Positions 50,248 through 59,256 of a stretch of 64,000 nucleotides of DNA are shown here, piece by piece; position 1 is the first letter of the stretch, and every line of letters begins with the position of its first letter. Below the pieces are notes generated by a model that saw only the letters and a program-made list of their open reading frames with translations, was not told the origin of the DNA and did not search any database. The stretch is taken from assembly GCA_025462735.1 (NCBI GenBank), contig JAOAPC010000022.1, positions 1 to 64,000 of the forward strand. The letters run 5' to 3'. The DNA comes from Acidobacteriaceae bacterium (GTDB lineage Bacteria > Acidobacteriota > Terriglobia > Terriglobales > Acidobacteriaceae). The translations under genes and the position numbers were made by a program.

Positions 50248-51273
50248 CTACTTCAGTTGCCAGCTCTGGCCACCGTCGGACGTGCTCCAGACTTCGCCAT
50301 CAGCCGTGCTGACCACCCCATTCTGCGCGTCCGAAAATTCGATGTGGGCAATGTCGCCGGTGAAAACCGGCTCAGCCTTGGTCCAACTCCGGCCAGAGTC
50401 TGCAGAATGATACAGCGTTCCGGCCGCGCCGCCGGCCCACACGTCGTCTCCGATTGAGCTAATCGCATGGAACGGAATGCCCCCCGCCACAGGCACAATC
50501 TGCCATGTTTTGCCGGAGTCGAACGACCGCTGGACTTGGCCATCTGCAGATAGGCTCCATGATGATGGTGAAGTTGACGAGGAAGACAAGGACAATGAGG
50601 ACGAAGCTTTGGAAACGGCTGCTCCGACCGCGTTACTACCCCGGGCGGCTACGGCTTCGTCAGCGGGGGCGGTCGTCGTAGGAGTCGCTGCAGCTTGCTC
50701 CGACTGCTTGGTTTCGTTGGCCGAAGACGGGGCGCCGAAATGCACTTGTCCGGACTGGTCAAACTGCATGCTGGCGTACGGCTTGGCGGTCATATGTTTG
50801 GCCTGAGGGCGGACCTTCGCGGCAGCCTCTATCGCCGGAGCCTCGGCAATTTGACCGACTTCCGGCGGGGTCTTCAGCTCCGCAACCTGCTGCGGTGCAT
50901 TGTCCTTCGCTGGTAAGGCGCTGCTCCGCAGGTGCTGAGTGAATATCCCCCGGTTCGTCACCAAAACACTTCCCACGATGACAACTGAAGCCGCCAGCGT
51001 GGCCCAGCGTAGCGCTAGTCGCGGCTGTCTCCAACGCGAGGACGATGCTGCCGAAGACGGTGCCAGAACCCCCTGCGCCTCGGATGTATCCGGCATCGCC
51101 AAATACAGCACCTCGCGGCAATCCGTGCACGCCGAGAGGTGGTTGAGCATGCCGTCGCGGTCCCGTCCAGAAAGGCTGTTTTCAGCAAACGCCGCCAGCA
51201 GCTCAGGATCGGGGTGCGTCCCGGCGGCCTGTGCTTTCAGGCGCCCAGAAACGAGTTTTTTGACGGCATCCAT
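50248..51273 (-). CDS. anti-sigma-like protein with cytoplasmic zinc-finger-type domain, TM and C-terminal YCF48/BNR-like repeats
   Basis: MLNHLSACTDCREVLYLA; TM WATLAASVVIVGSVLV; SFDSGKTWQIVPV..LYHSADSGRSWTKA..VWSTSDGGQSWQLK. Confidence 0.82.
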   Translation of the reverse strand: MDAVKKLVSGRLKAQAAGTHPDPELLAAFAENSLSGRDRDGMLNHLSACTDCREVLYLAMPDTSEAQGVLAPSSAASSSRWRQPRLALRWATLAASVVIVGSVLVTNRGIFTQHLRSSALPAKDNAPQQVAELKTPPEVGQIAEAPAIEAAAKVRPQAKHMTAKPYASMQFDQSGQVHFGAPSSANETKQSEQAAATPTTTAPADEAVAARGSNAVGAAVSKASSSLSLSSSSTSPSSWSLSADGQVQRSFDSGKTWQIVPVAGGIPFHAISSIGDDVWAGGAAGTLYHSADSGRSWTKAEPVFTGDIAHIEFSDAQNGVVSTADGEVWSTSDGGQSWQLK

Positions 51274-51280
51274 TTCTGGC

Positions 51281-52261
51281 CTATGTGCCCCTCTCGTCGG
51301 CTTTCGCCCCTGTATTCGAGAACGCCACCGGGGCCGAATCTTGCGACAAACTTGCACGAATATCCACGCTCAGATCGCGGGCATCTGTCGTGAGTGCCTC
51401 TTCCGCCTCTCTCCGGCTCATCCCCATCCCTATCAGAGACTTCAGAATCTGCTTTCTGACACTTTTTGTCAGTTTCTCAACCTTGCGGCTGATCGTCGAT
51501 TCGTGCACCGAAAGCGAGCGCGCAATCTGGGCCAGCGTGCGTTCATCCAGAAAATACGACGCCAGGACGAAGCGGTCTTCGGCAGCGAGCGAGCGCAGCG
51601 CTCGATCCACGGCGACCTCAAGCCGCTCGTCGACCGCGGCGATTGCCGCGGCCGTGGCAGCAGGGAACTGTGTGCCCTCTTCGCACTCCTGGTCCAGACT
51701 CACCAGCCGCCGCTGCTTACGGTAATGGTTAATGTATTCCTGGGCCAACACCGTCCGCAGCCAGCCACCGAGCGACCCGCGGCCGCCATAAGACCAGAGT
51801 TTTGACCGGCGCTGTCCTTCGCGGGTTTGCGTTCCATAGAGTTCGGCGTAAACCGAATTCGCCAGCTCTCTCCCGGCAGCATCGTCTCGCGTAATCTGGC
51901 GGCCGGCGTCATAGAGCTTTTCGCGGAACCGCATCATAAACACCTGCCAGGCACGCTCATTTCCCGCAGCGCAGGCCCGCGCCAGCGCCAGATCTTCCAC
52001 GTGCAATCGGCTGAAAAATTCCTGTCTTTCCCGGCTCCACGACGATGAAGACGGTGATGAAGAAGATGACGAGGTTAAGGATGACGGCGAGTTTACAGAT
52101 ACAGATACAGACAGGCCTTTCCGGGCTACGTCATCCAGGATTGCCGCGAACTCGCCTGCCGTGATGCCGAACTCTTCCGCACGACTCTTGCGATAGAGCT
52201 CCAGCACGGCAGGGTTCGATTCCGTTGCTGCTTCAGGATGACCTGAATTTCTTGCGGGCAT
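51281..52261 (-). CDS. sigma-70 family RNA polymerase sigma factor
   Basis: LAAEDRFVLASYFLDERTLAQIARSLSVHESTISRKVEKLTKSVR region 4; upstream of anti-sigma-like gene. Confidence 0.88.
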   Translation of the reverse strand: MPARNSGHPEAATESNPAVLELYRKSRAEEFGITAGEFAAILDDVARKGLSVSVSVNSPSSLTSSSSSSPSSSSWSRERQEFFSRLHVEDLALARACAAGNERAWQVFMMRFREKLYDAGRQITRDDAAGRELANSVYAELYGTQTREGQRRSKLWSYGGRGSLGGWLRTVLAQEYINHYRKQRRLVSLDQECEEGTQFPAATAAAIAAVDERLEVAVDRALRSLAAEDRFVLASYFLDERTLAQIARSLSVHESTISRKVEKLTKSVRKQILKSLIGMGMSRREAEEALTTDARDLSVDIRASLSQDSAPVAFSNTGAKADERGT

Positions 52262-52377
52262 GCTTTTTGAATGCTACCAATTATTAGACGCGGGAATCTG
52301 GATTTGTGGCGTTGGTGGGCGTCCGGATTACAAATGCTACTATGCTGCCGACATCAATGTCCCACGGGAGAAGCATG

Positions 52378-53106
52378 CTGCTATCCAGTTTGCGGTTGCC
52401 AGCTCTAATTACCGTCTTCGCAAGCAGTGCCATTTGCGCCTCATTAACAGTGGGCTTTGCCGAGCGCATGATCCCCACCCTGGGAGGGAACTACCAGAAC
52501 TACAAGGGTGTTCCGTATGAGGGCAGCCGCTACAAAGGCGGTGCGCAGAAGGTTCCGGGGCGCGTGGAATGTGCGTATTACGACCTTGGTGGGGAAGGCG
52601 TGGCCTACCACGACAGCGATTCCAAGAACCGCGGCAGTGGAGAGCTCAATCCCGCGGACGGGACCTACTTGAACGAGTTCCGCATGGATGAAGGCGTAGA
52701 CATTTCCTATACCAAGTTTCACGATCAGATCGACAACAATCCGTTCAACCGGGTGCAACCTCCGGCAGACCAGCTCTACGTGGGATGGACCGAGCCGGGA
52801 GAGTGGTTCAACATCACGGTTGAGGTTGCTCGCGCGGGCGGCTACAGCGCCAATCTTCTGTATACGTCAAATCGCGGCGGGACTATCTCGATGGATGTGA
52901 ACGGAAAGGATGCCAGCGGCCCACTAACAATCGTCTCAACCTTCAATGCCGCCGATCCAATTGCCTGGCGCCAATGGCATCACTGGAACGTGATGCGAGA
53001 TATAGTGCGCCTTCGACTCCTTGCGGGGAAAAATGTTCTCACCGTTCACATTCTTACCGACGGAAATATGAATCTTGCATATTTCGATTTCAAGAAAGCT
53101 CGTTGA
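52378..53106 (+). CDS. secreted carbohydrate-binding-module (CBM6/35-like) protein
   Basis: VPGRVECAYYDLGGEGVAYHDSDSKN..EFRMDEGVDI; VGWTEPGEWFNITVEVARAGGYSANLLYTSNRGGTISMDVNG. Confidence 0.82.
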   Translation: MLSSLRLPALITVFASSAICASLTVGFAERMIPTLGGNYQNYKGVPYEGSRYKGGAQKVPGRVECAYYDLGGEGVAYHDSDSKNRGSGELNPADGTYLNEFRMDEGVDISYTKFHDQIDNNPFNRVQPPADQLYVGWTEPGEWFNITVEVARAGGYSANLLYTSNRGGTISMDVNGKDASGPLTIVSTFNAADPIAWRQWHHWNVMRDIVRLRLLAGKNVLTVHILTDGNMNLAYFDFKKAR

Positions 53107-53192
53107 GATAAAGGTGAGCGATGACCTGCAGCAACAAGGGCGGAGGATTGGCTGAAGTACAATGGCTCTGTCTTTAACTTTAGCCTGACCTC

Positions 53193-53269
53193 GGGCGCGT
53201 AGCTCAAACGGATAGAGCATCAGATTTCTAATCTGAGGGTTGCAGGTTCGATTCCTGCCGCGCCTACCA
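53193..53269 (+). tRNA. tRNA-Arg (anticodon TCT), CCA encoded
   Basis: Cloverleaf folds by eye: GGGCGCG/CGCGCCT acceptor, GCTC..GAGC D arm, TCAGA-TTTCTAA-TCTGA anticodon arm, GCAGG-TTCGATT-CCTGC T arm. Confidence 0.96.
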
Positions 53270-53272
53270 CGC
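53245..53272 (+). repeat. 28-bp tRNA-3'-end repeat, copy 1 (within tRNA-Arg)
   Basis: ggttcgattcctgccgcgcctaccacgc. Confidence 0.8.
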
Positions 53273-53367
53273 ACACAACTTTTCGATTCCGCGCATGACC
53301 GCACACTCGGCCGGCCAATTCCTGCACGGTTCGCAGGTCAACTCCGGACGTAAGAATGAGCAGGTGC

Positions 53368-53565
53368 TCAGTCATTCAAATGGCAGGAATGAACGCAAAG
53401 GAGTGGCTGCCCTGAATCGTCGGCGCTATCGAGGAACCCTTTGCAATCCTGGCAACTACCCTGATGACATTCCTCAGATATTGAGGTGGGTACGTCTGGC
53501 TCAGGAGATAAATTAGGTTCAATCGTCTTCATATAACTAACAAATTTGGGAGAACTAAAAGGCAA
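53368..53565 (-). CDS. small Cys/His-rich protein
   Basis: EECHQGSCQDCKGFLDSADDSGQPLLCVHSCHLND; plausible metal-binding spacing. Confidence 0.4.
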   Translation of the reverse strand: MPFSSPKFVSYMKTIEPNLSPEPDVPTSISEECHQGSCQDCKGFLDSADDSGQPLLCVHSCHLND

Positions 53566-53884
53566 AGAGCTGCGATCCCGGCCTCTGGTAATCCCACACT
53601 CAAATTTTGATTAAATCCGCATTCGACAAGTTGCGTGTGGAACCGCAAAAAAACAAAATTTACATTTGCAATTTAAGCTGACTTTAATGCTGGCCCACGT
53701 CAATCGAAATGAGCACCAGACGCGACGCCCCGACCTTTCTTTGTCGATTCAAGGATGGTAAAACGGAAACTCTTACGATCGAACAGCGCACTCCACCGTG
53801 ACCTGGTGGACGCACTTGCGAAACCAAGTGGAGGCGTGAATCCACATTGCTTGCGCAAGAACTGATTTGCGACCCGAAGCCGAG

Positions 53885-54250
53885 TCACCTTTTCTTGAAT
53901 AGCGGCGTTAGCCGCTCATGCAAACGTTCGATAGCGTGGAAGAGGTCCGCCAGTCCTTCAGTTTCGAAACCCAGTTCCAACGACTCCAGATCAACCGTTA
54001 AATCCGTCGTGATCTGCGCCGCACGGCGCACACGCTCCCGCGACAATATGCTGAGCACGGCGTACGGGTCGCGCTGTTGCTGTTTGCGTTCAGTCCATTG
54101 TTGGACGGCCCACGCGGTCTGGCGGATATTGTCAACTGCGCTGCGGAAGTCGCTCAGAACGCGTGGAGAAAAATCGCCAGAGATAACTAGCTTTTCTAGT
54201 TCTTGCAGCTCCTGTGTTGCCGCTGTAAGCCGTTCAGAAAGTGGTTCCAT
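53885..54250 (-). CDS. helical hypothetical protein (121 aa)
   Basis: Complete ORF with coiled-coil-like composition. Confidence 0.6.
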   Translation of the reverse strand: MEPLSERLTAATQELQELEKLVISGDFSPRVLSDFRSAVDNIRQTAWAVQQWTERKQQQRDPYAVLSILSRERVRRAAQITTDLTVDLESLELGFETEGLADLFHAIERLHERLTPLFKKR

Positions 54251-54370
54251 AAGCTAATCCTCGCAACCCTCGGATGCCGAGAATCGACAATCCTGTTATC
54301 GCAGATACTCGCCCGATATTTTTACTGCTTCCCGCTCCCCGTTTACAAGCTGTTCCGATGTGACCGCACG

Positions 54371-54398
54371 GCTTCGATTTCTGCCGCGCCGACCACGC
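54371..54398 (+). repeat. 28-bp tRNA-3'-end repeat, copy 2 (25/28 identical)
   Basis: gcttcgatttctgccgcgccgaccacgc. Confidence 0.8.
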
Positions 54399-54473
54399 TA
54401 AAAACCCGCCGTTACTTGACGTCCACCGATAATCGGTGCAACACTCCCCAAAATCACGCGATAGGAGATCCAA

Positions 54474-54863
54474 ATGCGGAACCTGACTCTTTGGCTGGTT
54501 TTGTTCCTGGCGGGCCTGCTCGTCGGTTTTATTCCCCAGTACCTGAAAACCCGCGATTTGAAGCGACAGGTGGATGTTTGCAACGCCGCCTATCAGCTCG
54601 CGGAAGTCCGACGGTCCGCCGCCCTGACATATGTCACCGCAACTCAGTTGAACTATGGGACAGCCAGCGGATACGCCCACCGGTTCTTCGACCAAGTCCG
54701 TCAGCTCGCCGGCACAACTTCAGATCCCGTTGGCCGTTCCATGCTCTCCGACGTGCTTTCCTCGCGCGACAAAATCACCACCGACTTGGCGAAAGGGGAT
54801 CCGCAGGTCGTCAACGAACTCCAGCCCATTTTGCTCGAGGTTGAGGGAGCCGGCAGCAAGTAG
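54474..54863 (+). CDS. membrane-anchored hypothetical protein
   Basis: N-terminal TM MRNLTLWLVLFLAGLLVGFIPQYLKTRDLKRQVDVCN. Confidence 0.65.
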   Translation: MRNLTLWLVLFLAGLLVGFIPQYLKTRDLKRQVDVCNAAYQLAEVRRSAALTYVTATQLNYGTASGYAHRFFDQVRQLAGTTSDPVGRSMLSDVLSSRDKITTDLAKGDPQVVNELQPILLEVEGAGSK

Positions 54864-54878
54864 GGCTAGCTACGAACG

Positions 54879-54914
54879 AGGCTGCCCCACCCTTTGCGGT
54901 TTTCAAAGCGGGGG
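54879..54914. repeat. degenerate hairpin repeat gctgccccaccctttgcggttttcaaagcgggggt
   Basis: Resembles 32191/32463/48061 family. Confidence 0.45.
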
Positions 54915-54932
54915 TAAAGAGATACCTGCTGT

Positions 54933-55220
54933 CTAGTCCTTTAACGGCACCAGCAACTCGTTGGTACCGCGGCAGAACGTTGCCACGCGTTCGATGGAGC
55001 CGGTTTGGTTGGGAAGAGTCATCACCGGGCCGTAGCAGTAAACCGCATGACCTGTACGGGCAAAATACCACTTGCCGCCCTTATGCCGGACCGCCTTCGC
55101 TTGTTGCGCGAACCGCGGCTCAGGCTGGGGACTGGCCGCGTGGAAAAGCTGAACCTGTGGGACAGGGAGTAAAGCCAACAACAGTATTGCAAGTGCGTTC
55201 ATAAACACCACCCGGGCCAC
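54933..55220 (-). CDS. small secreted hypothetical protein
   Basis: Signal peptide MNALAILLLALLPVPQVQLFHA. Confidence 0.55.
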   Translation of the reverse strand: MARVVFMNALAILLLALLPVPQVQLFHAASPQPEPRFAQQAKAVRHKGGKWYFARTGHAVYCYGPVMTLPNQTGSIERVATFCRGTNELLVPLKD

Positions 55221-55223
55221 AAC

Positions 55224-55739
55224 CTAGATCGCGAACGAAACTCGCCTCATGTCAGAAGGGTCGGTAAGCTCAACCGGCGGTGCCGGAAGAGTCTTCTCCG
55301 CCTTTCGGGCCTTTCGATTAGTTTTCGCATTCGCTTGCGGCCCTACCTTGCTCGATGGAACCTGTATTACCGGAACCTGGGTTAACGGAACTTGGGCTGA
55401 CGGGATCTCGGCTAATGACGACACGTGACTCGACGGGTTCTGGGATGCCGAACCATCAGATGCCGGATTCTGAGATGCAGCAATCCCGGCGTGAAGCTGG
55501 CTATTCCCGCGCGACTTGGCCTTTTTGGACCATTCTCCGGCATGCCTTCGCAGCGTGCTGAGGTACACGTTGTCCTTGAAAAGCGTGTGAATCAAGCTGA
55601 GCTGCGAATCGATCATCTTGTCCTGCTCAATGACCAGCTTGGTCAGCAGGAGGTACGAAATCACAAAGAGCACGACTAGCAGCGGAAGCGCGGTCAACTT
55701 GCGTTTACGTTTAGTGGCCGCGTTCACGATGGCATCCAT
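55224..55739 (-). CDS. membrane-anchored hypothetical protein with repetitive linker
   Basis: TM LPLLVVLFVISYLLL; tandem SAQVPLTQVPVIQVPSSKV. Confidence 0.6.
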   Translation of the reverse strand: MDAIVNAATKRKRKLTALPLLVVLFVISYLLLTKLVIEQDKMIDSQLSLIHTLFKDNVYLSTLRRHAGEWSKKAKSRGNSQLHAGIAASQNPASDGSASQNPSSHVSSLAEIPSAQVPLTQVPVIQVPSSKVGPQANAKTNRKARKAEKTLPAPPVELTDPSDMRRVSFAI

Positions 55740-56048
55740 TTTTCAGTCCCCGGGTCTCGCGCACAGTCCGAGCGCTGCCTACCTCAAAGCAGATTGTGCA
55801 CCGAACTGCGGCGTAATTGTATGTTGCTGAAAATTAAAGCCTTAGATTTAATCCTTGGACCGCACTCGACCGTGCAAAACTGCAAGGCCTTGCACATTGA
55901 GGGTAACCAGTTGTGTTACTGCCGTAAGTTGCGAACGTCCAAAAGAAGGGATTGTTAACGGGCGTTGAATTGAAAATCTATTTTGCTTTATTGCGTCCAT
56001 CAAAAATTGCAATTGGACAGCCTTGTCCGCCGCCGATAGCGTTTAATT

Positions 56049-56765
56049 ATGGCTTCTTCTATTCATATTGACGATTCGCAAGTAGACGTCCTGCACCACA
56101 CAGTCAGCCGTATTGCCGCCGCCGATGGTTTTCACCAGGCGCTCGATCACGTTCTGGATTGCGCCGTGGAAGTCGTTAAATGTGATTCCTGCTTTATTTA
56201 CGTCCTTGAAGGGGATGACTTGGTTTTGCGGGCATCCAAGAATCCTCACCAGGAGCTGGTCGATCGGCTGAAACTCCGCCTGGGGCAGGGAATTACGGGA
56301 TGGGTAGCCGAGCATCGTGAGCCGGTCGCAGTCTTTCGCGAGGCTTACAAGGACCCGCGATTCCAGTACTTCACCGAGCTTCCAGAAGACCGGTTTGAAG
56401 CTTTCTTGTCCGTTCCGCTTCTGTCAAGAAGCCGGTTAGCGGGCGTCATGAACCTGCAGCACCGTGAGCCGCACGTTTACAGCTCTCGCGACATTCGGCT
56501 GCTCTCGACCATCGGATTTCTCGCCGGTGCCGAAATAGAAGTGGCGCGACTCGAGACCGCGAACTCTGGTCTTTCACGGCAGCTTGAGACTCGAAAACTG
56601 GTAGAGCGCGCAAAAGGAATCCTGCAGCGCGACCTCAGCTTAACCGAGGAGCAGGCTTACTTGAGCATCCAGCGCCAGAGCCGGCAAAAACGCAAAACCA
56701 TGAAAGAGATTGCCGAGGCCATCATTCTCGGCGAAGACGTAAGGAGCAGTTCGCGAGCGGAATAA
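56049..56765 (+). CDS. GAF + ANTAR domain protein
   Basis: GQGITGWVAEHREPVAV..PLLSRSRLAGVMNLQHRE GAF; LVERAKGILQRDLSLTEEQAYLSIQRQSRQKRKTMKEIAEAII ANTAR. Confidence 0.92.
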   Translation: MASSIHIDDSQVDVLHHTVSRIAAADGFHQALDHVLDCAVEVVKCDSCFIYVLEGDDLVLRASKNPHQELVDRLKLRLGQGITGWVAEHREPVAVFREAYKDPRFQYFTELPEDRFEAFLSVPLLSRSRLAGVMNLQHREPHVYSSRDIRLLSTIGFLAGAEIEVARLETANSGLSRQLETRKLVERAKGILQRDLSLTEEQAYLSIQRQSRQKRKTMKEIAEAIILGEDVRSSSRAE

Positions 56766-56807
56766 ATCGCGAACTGCCCGTTGTCTCGTTAATTCCGGCA
56801 ACTTCTT

Positions 56808-58916
56808 TTACGGCTGCGGAGTCTGCGTCTGGTCTGGCTGCGATGGCTGCGGCGTTTGCGTCTGCACGTCCGTTCGAGGAGCAACGAATGGAATCTTGGG
56901 CATGTGCGTGACTTGCGCTCGCTCCGCATCCTGAACCAGGATGCCTGCATTTTCGAGTAGCAGCCCGGTCGCGCGGTCCAGCTCTACGCGCGCTTTCTCA
57001 TACGCTGCCAGCGCAGAAACCAGAGTAGATTCCGTGCTGGTTAGTCCCGACTGCATTTGCAGAACATTCGTCGGATTTGATACTCCTGCCTCCAGCTTCT
57101 TCTGCTCCGCATCCAGCGTTTGCCGAGCCAGATTTACCGCGGCTTGCGCTGCGTCCACGCTGGCACGATTCTGCTGCACGTCGAATTGCGCATTACGAAC
57201 TTCAATTCGTACCTGATTTTCGAGCTGTTGCAAGCGCACTTGTGCCTGCCTGAATTCAAGTTCTGAGCGCACCTGATTGGCCTGCGCCGTGCGGTTAAGG
57301 ATGGGCACGTTCAGGGTGATTCCTACACCTTTATCTGGTGCAGTGGAGTTCACCATTTGACTGAGAGTGCCACTGTAACTAACCGGCCCAGATAGGAATT
57401 GCGAAGGAATGCGGTTGCGGTTGATGCAGATTCCTGAGACGGACGGACAAAAAATAGCATTCGGGCTCAGGGCTCCGCCCAGTCCGCTTCCGCCGTAATA
57501 CGCATACAGCCCGAGCGAAGGCAGCATGGCGTTGTGCACGGATTTAACATTCAGATCGCGGCTGTTCAGATCAATGCGTGATTCGGCTAGCTCGGCCCGA
57601 TGTTGCAATGCGTCATTGATCAGGTCTTCGGTGGGCGAGACCGGCTCCTGAGCAGGCAATTGGATGGTCGAAGTTGGAATCACCTGTGCGCCCCCGAGCT
57701 GCGGATTCTGCAGATTTCGGCTGAGCGCATTTTTCATGAGCAATTCCTGCAGCTCAAGGTTGGTCTGGGCAACGGTGAGCAGCTGGCGATTACTGGCAAC
57801 TGTGCTCTGCGCGCTCACGACCTGGATCGGCGGCAACGTGCCGACCTGTACGGCTTTCTCGTTATCACTGAGCGTTTTCTCGGCAAAGGTCAGCGCCTCC
57901 TGCTGCACCCGCACATTCTCAACTGCGTAAACCAGGTTCCAGTACAGGTTCTCGATCTGGTCAACCGTTGTGATCACCTGCAGGCGAAATGCAACGTCAG
58001 AAATTTCACGATTATTTTTCGCAATGCGGATGAACCGCGTGTTCGGCAAAAAGCCGAAGCCCTGAAGCAGCTCCTGGGTCACTCTAAATTGAAAGTTCGA
58101 GCTGATAGTCGGACTCAGCGCGCTCAGCGGATTGTCGCTAGTGAGGTGAGTATTGTTGAAGCCGACCAGCAGGTTGGTACCAGTATGAAATCCCTGCTGG
58201 TAAGAAACATCCGCGATGCCGGTGTTGTTGTTGGTGACGGCCCGTCCGCTTAATGCGCTGCTTGAGAGCACAAAAGCGCGGTCCATCTGCAGTGTGCTGG
58301 AAATCACCGGATCGAAGCTGGTGATAGGTGAGCCGATACCAAGAGTTGAGCTGACCAATCCGTTGGTGCCGGTTCCCACGCCGCCCGCAGCAACGCTCGT
58401 ACCGCCCGCGCCTGAACCCACGTTGCCGCTCAAACCCCCAACTCCGCCACCCGGCGTGTTCTGGACAATTCCTGTGTTGACGCCCAAAATATTCGATCCC
58501 GCTTTTGCCCGGAGCATGTCCGTGTCGGCAATATTTAGGTTGTACCGCGCCAGATCGAGATCGAGATTGTTCTCCAGCGCGAGCGCGACCGCGTCATCCA
58601 TGGAGAGATAAATTTTGCCGTCGCGCATGAGCTGGTCAATACGCGGCGTATTCGCAAAGTCGGGCTCCGGAACCGTACGCGCCTTGTAAGGCGCCAGTAC
58701 GTTTGGAAATGGCTTCACCGATTTCGAATAATCGTGGGTCACGTATGCGTGCGTCCGCGGTTTATTTTCCGATTGCGGCGCCGCGGGTAGATTTTCCTGA
58801 ACCTGAGGTTGCGCAGGAGGCGGTGTCTGCTGCGACCAGCTCCTCGCGCCAAATGTAGCTAGAAGAACACAAACGGCAAGAGTGGAGGCAATGACTTTTA
58901 AGCCGGACATGGGCAA
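56808..58916 (-). CDS. TolC-family outer-membrane efflux protein
   Basis: Signal peptide, MDDAVALALENNLDLDLARYNLNIADTDMLRAKAG; QVRIEVRNAQFDVQQNRASVDAAQAAVNLARQTLDAEQKKLEAG. Confidence 0.92.
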   Translation of the reverse strand: MPMSGLKVIASTLAVCVLLATFGARSWSQQTPPPAQPQVQENLPAAPQSENKPRTHAYVTHDYSKSVKPFPNVLAPYKARTVPEPDFANTPRIDQLMRDGKIYLSMDDAVALALENNLDLDLARYNLNIADTDMLRAKAGSNILGVNTGIVQNTPGGGVGGLSGNVGSGAGGTSVAAGGVGTGTNGLVSSTLGIGSPITSFDPVISSTLQMDRAFVLSSSALSGRAVTNNNTGIADVSYQQGFHTGTNLLVGFNNTHLTSDNPLSALSPTISSNFQFRVTQELLQGFGFLPNTRFIRIAKNNREISDVAFRLQVITTVDQIENLYWNLVYAVENVRVQQEALTFAEKTLSDNEKAVQVGTLPPIQVVSAQSTVASNRQLLTVAQTNLELQELLMKNALSRNLQNPQLGGAQVIPTSTIQLPAQEPVSPTEDLINDALQHRAELAESRIDLNSRDLNVKSVHNAMLPSLGLYAYYGGSGLGGALSPNAIFCPSVSGICINRNRIPSQFLSGPVSYSGTLSQMVNSTAPDKGVGITLNVPILNRTAQANQVRSELEFRQAQVRLQQLENQVRIEVRNAQFDVQQNRASVDAAQAAVNLARQTLDAEQKKLEAGVSNPTNVLQMQSGLTSTESTLVSALAAYEKARVELDRATGLLLENAGILVQDAERAQVTHMPKIPFVAPRTDVQTQTPQPSQPDQTQTPQP

Positions 58917-59256
58917 ATTCCTCTCATCTGAAAGATGTCTTTTAGAGCGTTAGACCAGAGTTGGATGCAAAAACCAATTTGATCATTACAAACGGATTTT
59001 CCAGAATTGCGCGACTCCAGTCGCGCCGGTCGAGTTCGCATAAAGAACGGATGTCAGTCGTGCGGCCAAGGTTGAGTAACAAATACGACCCGAACATTCC
59101 AATGTAGATTCAATACCGAGGCGTGGAGTGTAAAGAATTATAAAAAGACTGTGCCGCCATCAGGCTTCGGCCGCGTCAACCTGGCAGGAGATCAAAACAT
59201 CAGGAGATCAGCAGGACTTGCCGAAAGGGCGGGGAAGTTTGCCGTGTCGCACGTTC

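Noticed and set aside
50939-51805. 288-aa plus ORF across sigma/anti-sigma genes
   Set aside because: Opposite strand of two confident genes
57600-58253. 217-aa plus ORF within tolC
   Set aside because: Antisense shadow of TolC-family gene
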